Part shown: positions 1-9,306 of the stretch, in pieces
Layout of the letters: every line of letters starts with the position of its first letter
How positions within the stretch are numbered: the first letter of the stretch is position 1
Assembly: GCF_052857255.1 (NCBI RefSeq)
Contig: NC_135505.1
Location: 45,772,520 to 45,836,519, forward strand
Reading direction: 5' to 3'
Origin: Amblyomma americanum
Lineage: Eukaryota; Arthropoda; Arachnida; Ixodida; Ixodidae
Length of the DNA stretch: 64,000 nt
Made by a program: the position numbers and the translations under genes
Notes under the pieces: model-generated
Databases searched by the model: none
Seen by the model: only the letters and a program-made list of their open reading frames with translations
Told to the model about the DNA's origin: nothing

Positions 1-319
1 GTCCAATTTTTGCCGCCTCATCCCACTTTTTGAATGACGCCATGCGCTCGAATTGGTCCAATCATTTTTCAGGGTCTTCGTCTAGGGATCCATTGAATGT
101 TGGCGGCACCCGCGGTTGCTGCAGTATGGTCGGTGACGACATCTTTGGCGAGGTTGCGGTGCTCAAAGCAGCGTCTTTTCGCTGTCTAGTGCGGTCCGGC
201 AGGGTCCCTAACTCAGGCTCCTCTTCCTGGAGACGTCGGCTGGTTCGCTGAGCTGGCTCGTCATCGGGTGCAAAGCGCTGATGGCTGGCGTCACGACTTG
301 AAGGGGGCGTTCGGAACAT
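1..319 (-). pseudogene. Ty3/Gypsy gag start (left arm, cut by window)
   Basis: Minus-strand frame beginning at an ATG at 317-319, 14 bases after a TGGTGGAGGTGC motif (333-344, minus) that looks like a primer-binding site. The N-terminus is basic and disordered and leads into the block that opens tick Gypsy gag proteins (PPTFNGSLDEDPE, then LDQFERM). The tryptophan expected between these two parts is a TGA (62-64). The right arm carries the same stop, so the element was dead before the arms duplicated. Upstream (about 345-560) is leader/LTR-like sequence whose 5' limit I cannot fix. Confidence 0.75.
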
Positions 320-890
320 GGAAGGCAACCTCGCACCTCCACCAGATGTCACGTAGTGATGGCGGCAGTCGAAGGAGCGATGAAAACGGACGAAAGGTCT
401 TCTAAAAGGAAACTTTATCTGGTTGAATTGCGACCACAATGAATTGAAGCACTCGGCGGCGACGAACACACAAGCGTGGTCGGCGGTTGTCGAACAGAAT
501 GCCCGCCGCTGTCGGCTGTGCTCAATTTAAAGCTGATAGTGAACTTTCGAAATAAAGCGTTCAAAGTTACTAGAACATTACGGAACAACGTAGAATCAGC
601 TCTGCCTGGATGCGGTCAATCGATATAAATCTAGTGGCGTCTTCCGCCGCAAACAAAGCGTTAAAGTGATGTGGCGCTAGATTTGAAAAACGAACAAACA
701 CTGCAAATATTCGCGGCAATATTTTTTGTATATATAGTCTATTGCTTAAGTAGTTTGAGACATATGCTGGCATTTGATTGAAATTACAAATCCTCTTTTC
801 AGTGAATTTTATTCCAGATATGCCCGCGTGGCGCGGTTTTGTGACACAATGCCGGCTGGATAACGCTGGGTTTTCTGCTGAATGGCAGCC

Positions 891-3480
891 TTAAGGGCAC
901 AGGGTAAGGTAAAATTAAAAAAAAATCGTTTTTTTTCTTTTGGAATTTTAGAAGTTCAATTCTTTTTACACATGTTCCATGATAGCACTTTCCTCAGAAA
1001 GCCATATTTACGGCTGAAAAACGCTTTTTCCGAAACCAAGTAGTGAGCGGCCACGCCCCCTTTCAGGATTAACGTCAATTTTTTCAACCAAAAAGTCCAC
1101 CACCTGATTTCAAAACTTGTCCAAAATCAGCTACATATAAAAAATTGTCTGGCAACTATTGTACAGCTCCTCTTTTTTAGCCAAGACAATCCTGAGACGC
1201 TTTGCACGTTTTTTCCACGTTTCTGCAACCTTCATGCAGCTGCGTCCGAGTGCTATCCCTTTCGATCAGTATTGTAAATTGTGCCGGTGTTGGTTGCTGC
1301 TGATAAGTTGAGATGCCCAGGGCAAAGAAGGCCTTCGTCAGGCGTGAATTTGACGGCAACCGCTACGCTCATCGTGAAAAAGCAAAAGGATGTCCACGAC
1401 CGAATGAGATCCCGAACGCCGAACGCGCCAGCTCCTCGACATCGAAGCTTTCAAGATTTTCTCTGTGCTTCCAGGAAGAGGATGTGCTACAGAGCAGCAG
1501 CCAATATGCCTTAATGGACATGGACGGCATTTGTGCCGCAATTACACAGATTTGTGTGTGCAGAGAGTGCGGTGGAAGTGTTGAGCTCATCGAAATTGTG
1601 ACAAAACGGGTAGGTGTTGCAAGCGTTTACAGTTTGAACTGTGAAGTGTGTAGTGCCGCACAACGATTTGAGACGTCGAAGAAAACTACTTCTGGCCTCT
1701 ATGAAGCCAACCTCAGGTTAGTGTATGCCTTGAGGTCCATTGGTAAGGGAATGGCTGCAGGAAATATACTCTGTGCTATGCTAAACCTTCCTAAGCCGCC
1801 GACAAAGTTTGCGAAATACAATCAAGAGCTTCTAGGTCACATCGAAGCTGCTGCTCAGGAGTCGATGAAAAGGGCAGCTGACGAAGCTGTGCAGCTGAAT
1901 GAGGGGGATAAAGACATCGCAGTTGCTCTTGATGGAAGCTGGCAGAAGCGAGGCCATACTTCCAATAACGGCATAGTCTCTGCGACCAGTGTAGACTCTG
2001 GGAAAGTGCTGGATGTGGAGGTTTTGTCTAAACGTGTTCCAAAGTGCAGCATCAAGGGTACAAACAGTGACCCCCTTCATAGAGAGGTGTGCCAAAGCAA
2101 CTACCAAGGCACCAGCGGTGGAATGGAAGTCGCAGGAGCACTGAAAATTTTCGGCAGGAGTGAGGAGCTTCACGGCGTTCGATACGTCAAATACCTTGGG
2201 GATGGTGACAGCAAGGCTTTTATGGCTGTGAAGGCACAAATGCCATATGGTGATTCCGTTGAAATATCCAAGGTTGAGTGCATAGGGCACGTGCAAAAAA
2301 GGATGGGCACAAGGTTACGAAGGCTAAAAAAAGGAAACAAAGCAGGAAAACTCTCTGATGGAAAGAGCCTCTCGGGCCGAGGCCGACTGACTGATGCAGT
2401 AATAGACAAGCTCCAGACGTACTATGGTTTGGCCATCAGAAGAAATGTAGGAAACCCGGATGAAATGCGAAATGCCGTTTGGGCAACCTTCTTCCACTTA
2501 TCGGCCACAGACGATGACCCATGCCATGGACTTTGCCCAAAGGGACCTGATACGTGGTGTGCCTTCAACAGAAGTCAGTCAGAGGGCAAGCCATTTTTCC
2601 ACAAGGAGAGTTTGCCTGCATCTGTCTTGGAGGCTATCAAACCCATTTATAGGGAGCTATCGAAGGCTGAGCTCCTAGAGAAGTGCCTGCATGAGCGAAC
2701 TCAAAATGCAAATGAGTCGTTCAACCATGTTGTTTGGGAACGCGCGCCAAAGAATGTGTTTGTTAGGCTTCGGACCCTACGGATGGCAACACTGGATGCT
2801 GTTCTTTCATTTAATGATGGTAGCATCGCACGGGCCAACGTTTTGAAGGCGTGTGGATTGAACCCAGGGAGCAACACCATCAAGTGGCTGAGGGAAACTG
2901 ACCATAAGCGCATGTACTTTGCGGACCGAGCAACACGACAGCTTACAAAAGAGGCCCGACAGTCAAAACGACAAGCCGAAAAGCGAAAAAATGATGGCGA
3001 CAGTGACTACGAAGCAGGGGGCTATTAAACCAATTACTATGGAGGCGTTTCTGCGAATAAAAAATGGTTTTTCACATCTTTTTTCTCTTTACGCTCTATT
3101 ATCTCAAAACAGTGTTTTTTCTTACAAAGGTACCATTATTTCCAATGCCTTTCAAGACAGACGGCTCATTTTTTTTTGCAATCATCTACATAAGTGTTGC
3201 CAACTACTGAACTAGAATTAAGCAATTTCACTGAGCAGTTATTCTGTTATGAATTTTGAAATGCGCAAAGAAAGGCCAGATTTGTGTACTACCGGAAAAA
3301 AATTTATTAAAAATCGAATTTTCAACACATTTCAAATATTCTAATTCAGTAAAAAGAGCACACAATTTGACAAACAATGATATATGTATTATTAGGCTAC
3401 TGTTATTAGTTAGTGAGAAACATGTACCTCAACATGGCCTAAAATGCATGGGAAGTATAGGGCTTACCCTGTGCCCTTAA
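891..3480 (+). mobile_element. Complete Kolobok-type DNA transposon (left arm)
   Basis: The element is bounded by TTAA (891-894 and 3477-3480) and by matching ends: GGGCACAGGGTAAG at 895-908 and its reverse complement at 3463-3476. With the TTAA included the match is 18 bp and perfect. Between the ends lies one long transposase ORF (1313-3028). TTAA target duplications with GG-starting termini are typical of the Kolobok/T2 superfamily; piggyBac also uses TTAA but has CCC-starting ends and a different transposase. The unit is about 2.58 kb and looks structurally complete. A mirrored copy sits at 37389-39980. Confidence 0.85.
1313..3028 (+). CDS. Kolobok/Mutator-like DDE transposase, 571 aa, intact (left arm)
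   Basis: An uninterrupted 571-codon frame that would cut and paste the surrounding 2.6-kb element. Visible parts: a basic N-terminus (MPRAKKAFVRREFDGNRY); a CxxC...CxxC zinc-binding pair (CREC and CEVC) around residues 83-113; and a DDE-type core. Candidate catalytic residues are D207 in VALDGSWQKRGH, D297/D299 in KYLGDGDSKAF and E468 in TQNANESFNHV, with a CxxH signature (C323, H326) in ECIGHVQKRMG. The C-terminus is lysine/arginine-rich and probably nuclear-localising. I recognise the core as the 'Mutator-like transposase' domain found across arthropods and Hydra; the TTAA ends favour Kolobok over true MULEs, which make 8-10-bp duplications. The ATG at 1313 was chosen because the basic motif after it resembles family N-termini. 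No introns are needed. Confidence 0.88.
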   Translation: MPRAKKAFVRREFDGNRYAHREKAKGCPRPNEIPNAERASSSTSKLSRFSLCFQEEDVLQSSSQYALMDMDGICAAITQICVCRECGGSVELIEIVTKRVGVASVYSLNCEVCSAAQRFETSKKTTSGLYEANLRLVYALRSIGKGMAAGNILCAMLNLPKPPTKFAKYNQELLGHIEAAAQESMKRAADEAVQLNEGDKDIAVALDGSWQKRGHTSNNGIVSATSVDSGKVLDVEVLSKRVPKCSIKGTNSDPLHREVCQSNYQGTSGGMEVAGALKIFGRSEELHGVRYVKYLGDGDSKAFMAVKAQMPYGDSVEISKVECIGHVQKRMGTRLRRLKKGNKAGKLSDGKSLSGRGRLTDAVIDKLQTYYGLAIRRNVGNPDEMRNAVWATFFHLSATDDDPCHGLCPKGPDTWCAFNRSQSEGKPFFHKESLPASVLEAIKPIYRELSKAELLEKCLHERTQNANESFNHVVWERAPKNVFVRLRTLRMATLDAVLSFNDGSIARANVLKACGLNPGSNTIKWLRETDHKRMYFADRATRQLTKEARQSKRQAEKRKNDGDSDYEAGGY

Positions 3481-5224
3481 CGATGTCGTGTTATAAACCT
3501 CTCCTTGACAGTGGTATGTGCAGGCTTTCGATACCTTTCTTTTCTGGTTCAACATATCGCCCAATAACATGTTAAAACTAATTACGATGCCATCTCATGT
3601 CACACAGCAGTCAAGGTATTACCTGGTAATAATAGAAAAGAAATTTTTTTTCTGGCAGTCCAAAACAGCATAGCACCTTTTTTCACCTTACTTCGTTTGG
3701 TTTCATACTTCTTCCTTAACTTGAAGAGAAAATAGCCAGCAGAGCTGTACAACAAGGTAATTTTTCAGGAAGCCTAAATTTTATGCACAAGCACTTTCAA
3801 TGACTCCAATTTCCTCATTTTTCAACCTGTTCTACCATAATATTCGTGATGAATACTTTCGCTTCCTGCCTCTTGGAAACCAAGAGTCCGACTTGCTTAC
3901 CATGTTTTAAACTGGCTTAATCGTGCTGAAAAACACAATTCACCCTCCATGTGCACACACGACTGTGCATCTTAAGTGTTCCATTTGTTTTTCTTTAACG
4001 TAGTCAAGGACTGTAATAGCCTTCTTGCCAGTGCAGTTTACCACTGGAATCTTGCGCACTTCAAGTGCTTCTTTGATGAAATAATATATGAGCTGTACAC
4101 GAGCTTCGGTCTCATTATAGGCAGGCCCATTCTTATTGGAATGTGGTGATGTATTGTTACAGAACAACTTCGATTTGTCCTCAGCATCCTTTCAGACTTT
4201 TGCCGACATTGCAATGCCTATAGATGGTACGGTGGTCTTCATGGAACTGTAGACATCGTGTTTTTAGTGTGCGTATAGAGTTTAGATTGTTTATTTTAGT
4301 GCGCAGTAAAGGAAACTACATTGAAAGTGAACGCAATTCATTCAGCATTACTCTCCGGCAGTGCACATTAGTGCCATCACATGATCTTCATTGCATCAGT
4401 GTATGGTGTAAATGTTTCCTAACTGCATTGTGATACACCGCTTGAAATGAACCAACAATGGCCCTAATATGCATGTGATGAGGAGTGTACAGAGGGAAGG
4501 TTATACACTTGAACATCAGGCAACAAACATTGCTGAAGCCTGTTGTAGGTTCCTTGCGGAGTGCACAGGGCTTGCCAAAGCCAGTACACATCCAGTGCTA
4601 TCACGCAGCATTAATAAACCTTTTCCCATAATACCACTGCCTGTGTGTGATGCGGTCTCTCTGAAATATTGTGCAGAGGGCCACGTTAGCCTTGCATATC
4701 TTGCCTCCTTTGTGTGTTATCTTGCTGCTTCCATGCTTGTACTTTTCTTGTCGTGTTGCTCTTGTTCCTTCTTAATTGCGGTGCCTGCAACTTCACAGTT
4801 GTTTTTATTCTCCTTTGGTTCCTTCGCCTCACCCTGAGACTTGTTCATGGTTCATGTGCCACATGCACTAGATAATGTGTGTCTATGTGCACATTAAGAT
4901 GGCAACTAGCATGAATCGAATAAAACAAGTGATTTGCACACGGCATGAAGCTGTTTGAAATGTGGCACAACCCTCCACCTTTACTCTCCACATCTGTATT
5001 CGTCCCGTTCCCTAAGGTTGAGTAGCATATGTGAAGACGTTTTTTCCAGGTGACCTGTTCATCTTTGCAGACATTAGACCTTTCTCTCTTACTAGGAATG
5101 TGGCTGCAGTAAAAGGAGCTGCCTGTTGCTGGTGTAGGTGCATAACGATTGCCTTATGTGAAATGAACCACTGGGCTCTGCGTGACAAATTTTGTTTCAC
5201 CTTCTGCGTTCTGGTGTTACCTTC
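3481..5224. other. Left arm, no recognisable gene
   Basis: AT-rich DNA between the Kolobok element and an RTE-like 3' tip. Only short frames occur (for example 75 codons at 3940-4167 minus, 122 codons at 4469-4837 plus), none matching a family I know. It is mirrored at 35647-37388. Confidence 0.6.
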
Positions 5225-5300
5225 CTTCAGACGACCGCTCATTATCATCAACATCAGCCTGACTACGCCTAATGCAGTGTAAGGGCCTCTCCCATGTGTA
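5225..5300 (-). mobile_element. RTE-like LINE 3' tip (left arm)
   Basis: Read on the minus strand, this matches the extreme 3' end of the longer fragment at 8893-9306: a 'catgggagaggcc..t.cactg' block, then GTAGTCAGGCTGATG and a run of ATG-like triplets (TGATGTTGATGATAATG). It is a 5'-truncated retroposition remnant. Mirrored at about 35571-35646. Confidence 0.6.
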
Positions 5301-6233
5301 TCCTTAAACCTGTCATTTGCCAGTAGCACCCACAGCGCCCGCCTTTCCTCGGCCGATATACTATCATTGGGCGCGCGGGCCAACGAGCGGTGATTCTGCA
5401 TAAAGTTGAGCAGAGCTCCCAGTTGAACAGCGCCGCAGCGCGGTGCCGCTATTGCCTTCACGGCTTCCCTCTGCAGAGTCCATTTTCGTTCTAGCGCGAT
5501 TTCGTGCTTTTGTGAATGAACGAAGGTGAAAAATTTTCATTTAAGTTGTTTTATTTATCACTGTTTTTTCATGCGACGAACGTGAGTTATAAAGCGGTAA
5601 ATTTTCACTCTATCATTTTGTTTTGCCGTGATTATATGGGCGCGCGAATACTCTCCCCCTTATCGCCGCATATGCCAGCAAAGCCACAGCCAGGGACCGC
5701 CAAATAATTCTCAACCATAGTGTTTTTCACGCTCTGCCGCCAAGTTTCGTCGCTTTCTGCGGGTATAGCAACGGCAGCGTCGCGAAGAACATAGCTTCAC
5801 GCAGTTGCCGCTAAACTATCTTCACTATTCTTGCGACTATTTGCGTCGCGTTAAGAACCGACGCCAGGTCCATATATTCCTTTGCTGGCCAACACATATG
5901 TATGGACTGATACGCTGAGATCGCAACGCATTTCACTGTTGCGCTCAGCAGCTGTAATGCACGACGCGTACGCGCCGGAGATGCTCTGATTCAGGCACGC
6001 TTTACGGCATCGGCGATTTTTGAGCTTGGCGCCAAGTAGCAGACGACAGTATCTATTGTTGTCATAATTTTTCCTTTTCCAATTTCATCATCCGATTCTG
6101 CGTTTACGTACTTTGGCACTGCCCTGATGTACGCGTCACCGGTACGCCCCGCTCTGGGCGGATCGGCGAATGTCGAGAATAGGGCCCCTGGAAGAACGGC
6201 GGGTTTGCAAACGCTGACGCGACTACTCGAGTT

Positions 6234-6875
6234 GTGCGGCTGGTTCTACGGGAAGGTGCAAGCTTCGAGCGCCTACTCCACCAGATGCGTATCGGGAATG
6301 GGACAGTGTTAGCCGTCGTGCTTGGGCGAGCGCCGATATGTCTCCGCTGCCGCAACACAGGCCACATTAGGTGTGACTGCAAGGTGCCCAAGTGTAGCCA
6401 GTGCCACGCGTACGGGCACGGAGAGGCTGAATGCATGAAGTCGTACGCCCGCGCGGCTGGGCGAGGAACACTCGGCGAAAACAGTGAGCTGCATATGGAC
6501 AAGGATGGAGCTAAGCAGGCCGCCTCCAACCCAGTGGTCGAGACACTAACGGCTGCATCGAAGCCCGACTACAAGGAAAACGACACGCCACTGACTGCTG
6601 AATCAACGCTCAGCCCACCTGAGTCGGAACTCATGAACAAGGTTACCGAGCAACCGCTGGATATCCCACGCCCCGCTGAAAAAGGCAACGGGGAATCCAT
6701 GGAGCTCGACCCTGCTGCTGCTAAACGGCGCCGCGACGACGTCGATGCAATGAGCCCTGAGCAAAGGCAACGTCTGCTACAAAACCAGCGGGGCGCCGGC
6801 GAGGTGAAAAAGCAGCGTGTCACCAGTGGGCAACGATCGTCGTCGCTACCTCGCGATGACAACTCAAAGTTCTAA
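6234..6875 (+). pseudogene. LINE ORF1 (gag-like) C-terminal part, two CCHC zinc knuckles (left arm)
   Basis: A 213-codon open frame. Two retroviral-type zinc knuckles are plain: C36-x2-C39-x4-H44-x4-C49 (CLRCRNTGHIRCDC) and C54-x2-C57-x4-H62-x4-C67 (CSQCHAYGHGEAEC). A charged, serine/proline-rich tail follows. This is the nucleic-acid-binding half of a non-LTR retrotransposon ORF1. The N-terminal half is missing or frameshifted, since related codons appear in another frame at 6127-6312. An endonuclease start follows 81 bp downstream, the usual ORF1-ORF2 order. The mirrored copy carries a frameshift not present here. Confidence 0.75.
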
Positions 6876-6956
6876 TATTGGCGGGACGACACTACACGGC
6901 GCGAGGCTGTGCGTATAAGGCTAAGCGCCGTACTGGTGGCTTGGTCTTGATAAGCG

Positions 6957-7256
6957 ATGGCGGCTTTTGAAAGACACCTCGTCGTAGCCGCGCTCAATGT
7001 CCAATGTCTTTCGTCCAGGAGGACGCAAAATCAGCTGTTACATCTCGAGACTGAGCAGGAATTAGATACTGTAGCGGTACAAGCAACCAATATCGAGTGT
7101 CAAGACCAGACCGACAGTATGGTGCGCCCGTTAACTAGCCGATACGATGTTTGTGTGTCTGATGCGGTGGGTACTTCGGCAGGGTGCATGCTTTTGTTCT
7201 GCCAGTCTCTGGGAGTAATTGTGGAAAGAGTTCAGACTTGCATTTTCGGTCGCTGA
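6957..7256 (+). pseudogene. LINE ORF2 endonuclease N-terminal fragment (left arm)
   Basis: A 99-codon frame that begins like an apurinic-type endonuclease domain (EEP): VAALNVQCLSSRRTQNQLLHL, then DTVAVQATNI in place of the usual catalytic 'ALQET' block, then a degraded 'GCMLLFCQSL' strand. It stops at 7256, long before the D-N and H catalytic blocks, so it cannot be active. It sits just after the ORF1 fragment at 6234-6875, and together they form a LINE 5' segment that has lost most of ORF2. Mirrored at 33611-33910. Confidence 0.65.
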
Positions 7257-7641
7257 ACAACCAGAGTAGCCCGTTCAATGGCCCGGGTTTGAACGCCCAG
7301 CTCTGAGCTGGCCAGCACGGCCTCCCAATTTGCTCGAAAGTAGGAACTTGTTTTAGAGATTTAGGTGGCGGCTCCTCTTTACAGTTCTACAATGAGTGAT
7401 CCTGTATAAGAGGCTATTTCACCACATAATGCACGTTCCGGGTCGTAATCACCAGGATAGAATTTTGTTATCAATTAAGCAGTGATGAAGGATCGCGTCT
7501 GCAGTCGCCTCCGGGAGGTCTCCTACTCTTTATCTCGTTTTAGTAGTGCCGGAGAGTATCAGTCTGGCCTTGCGTGTCAACCGGCACTAGTGCGAACGCT
7601 TATTTCTGTTAGTATTCTGCGCGATCTACATATACTGCTTG
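7257..7641. other. Left arm, no gene seen
   Basis: Non-coding DNA between two LINE fragments of opposite orientation. It contains a short tRNA-like B-box match on the minus strand near 7283-7295, without a properly spaced A box. Confidence 0.5.
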
Positions 7642-7866
7642 TTAATGTTTGCTGTACATTCTGCGTAGAGCTTTTGGCCTAGCTTTCCTTCTCCCATCGC
7701 GGTCAGCAGGTTGCATATTCTTAGGTAGTGGCGTGACTAGTATTGCCTGAGCGATTCGTTTAGGTATATTTGCTTTGGTATCTAGTGGTAGCAACTCGAT
7801 GCCTAGTCCTAAGTGATCAAGTATGGCCCTTCCTGCTTTGGTGCGGGAAAGCCGGCCTTGTGGCAT
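7642..7866 (-). pseudogene. I-clade LINE ORF2 fragment between RT and RNase H (left arm)
   Basis: The 74-codon minus-strand frame aligns by eye with part of the better-preserved LINE at 41.7-47.4 kb. 'RLSRTKAGRAILDHLGL' parallels 'RLSRTTTGRANLEMVGL', and 'LVTPLPKNMQPADRDGRR' parallels 'IISPLPHNMHPIFNTERR'. That block lies just upstream of the RNase H domain in I-clade ORF2. Its orientation is opposite to the LINE fragment at 6.1-7.3 kb, so the two are separate insertions or an inverted remnant. Mirrored at 33001-33225. Confidence 0.7.
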
Positions 7867-7983
7867 TGTTAAGTGTGCTTCCTTAGTTCATGTCTCCCAC
7901 TGTTCCGTGTGATTTGATGCATAATCTTCAGACGGTGCTTCGATGTGGCTTTTTTCTTTCATGCAGAATGTCGTAAAGAATTT

Positions 7984-8245
7984 GACCGTAGCCGTGGCCT
8001 ACTCGTTTGAGCATCCGCCTGGCTCGCGGGAGGTGCGCGGTTCGATCCCCAGTGCGCCCGGGTACCCACTGGAGATACAACGGATACAAGCTTTCCCCTG
8101 CCTGGTGCGCGGCTTCGTAAGGATGAAATGCTTGGGCAATAGGTTTTTGACTCCACCTTGAGCACAAGAAAAAAACCTTGTGCCATGGCGCTCTTTGGCC
8201 AGATTCTCTTACGCCATAAAAATCCGTCATCATAATCTTCATCAA
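7984..8245 (+). mobile_element. tRNA-derived SINE, family A (left arm)
   Basis: It begins GACCGTAGCCGTGGCC and has a pol III B box GGTTCGATCCC about 50 bp in, with a weaker A box. It is followed by a body shared almost base for base with the SINE at 42632-42884, including 'cttgtgccatggcgctcttt', and ends in CCATAAAAATCCGTCATCATAATC. The family has a CATCAT-type tail, probably borrowed from a LINE partner. I cannot see a clear target duplication here. Mirrored at about 32625-32883 minus. Confidence 0.8.
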
Positions 8246-8892
8246 TGTTGCGCAGAAACGCAGCTGTCATGAAGAATCGCGCTCTCAGCGGCTATGGCAG
8301 GAACCTCTTCAGGGAATCTGAAAGGCCGCATTGGTACCGGGATTGGCTTTTGAAAACGCTGTGGTGTGCTTGAGATCTTCCACACATTCGGCACTTGAAA
8401 TAGAGCGAAAAATAGCCGGTAGGATAAGCCTGGGGACATATGGAAGGACTATAATGAAGCAGATCAAGGTGATAAGGGATGGTTAACAGCCGTATTGCGT
8501 GAGGTGAACAGTAAGCTGCAGCATGAAGAAAGGTTGACGAATATGGATGAGGAAAATTGGGTCGCAAACTTTTTTCAGATACTTAGCCGATGCAGTGCCA
8601 ATACTATTTGGAGGCGAAATACTAGATTACTAGCTAACAAATACAAATGTTAAAAGGAAAAAAGCGAAATTAAGATAACCTTGAAACATAAAGTACGATA
8701 CTCAAAAATACTGACTGCAAAAGAAAATGCTTGATGAGCCGACGTAGGGGTTCTATAGGACGGGTAAATGTCAGACTAAAAGGAAACGCTCTTTTGACGA
8801 TTTCAAAACCATGGGAGCTCGAGGAGGAAGCGTTACCAGCAAAAATATGACACCCTGGTTCACGTTGGTTGTTGCTGCATGCAAGGCAGGTC

Positions 8893-9306
8893 GTAATCAT
8901 CATCATCAGTCTGACTACACCCACTACAGCGCAAAGTCCTCTCCCATGTCTCTCCAATAAACCCCGTCCATCGCCAGATGCGCTCACCCTACGCCTGCAA
9001 ACTTCCTAATCTCATCCGTCCACCTAAGCTTCTGCCGCCCCCTGCTACGCTAACATTCTCTTGGAATCCACTCCGTTACCCTTAAGTACTAGCGGTTATC
9101 TTGCCTTCGCATTACATGCCCTGCCCAAGCCCATTTCTTCCTCTTGATATTGACTACGATGTCATTAACACGCGTTTGTTCCCTCTACCACTCTGCCCGC
9201 TTGGGGTCTCTTAACGTTACACCTATCATTTTTCTTTCCATCGCTTGGTGCGTTGTACTTAAGCTGAACCCTTTTCGTTAGCCTTCAAGTTTCTGCCCCG
9301 TAGGTG
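8893..9306 (-). mobile_element. RTE-like LINE 3' fragment (left arm)
   Basis: On the minus strand the broken reading frame gives the conserved C-terminal tail of RTE/Jockey-type tick reverse transcriptases (KKWAWAGHVMRRQDNR, VTEWIPRE, RWTDEIRKFAG, YWRDMGEDFAL). It is followed by GTAGTCAGACTGATGATGATGATTAC, a triplet-repeat 3' end. Stops and frame changes make it a pseudogene, and it is 5'-truncated as usual for LINEs. Mirrored at 31564-31978 plus. Confidence 0.75.

Noticed and set aside
891..3480. piggyBac element, because of TTAA
   Set aside because: The ends begin GGG where piggyBac has CCC, and the transposase lacks piggyBac features such as its DDD core context and C-terminal RING-like cysteines.
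7275..7325. tRNA-like patch on the minus strand (GCGTTCAAACCC)
   Set aside because: The A and B box spacing is too short and the acceptor stem does not pair.
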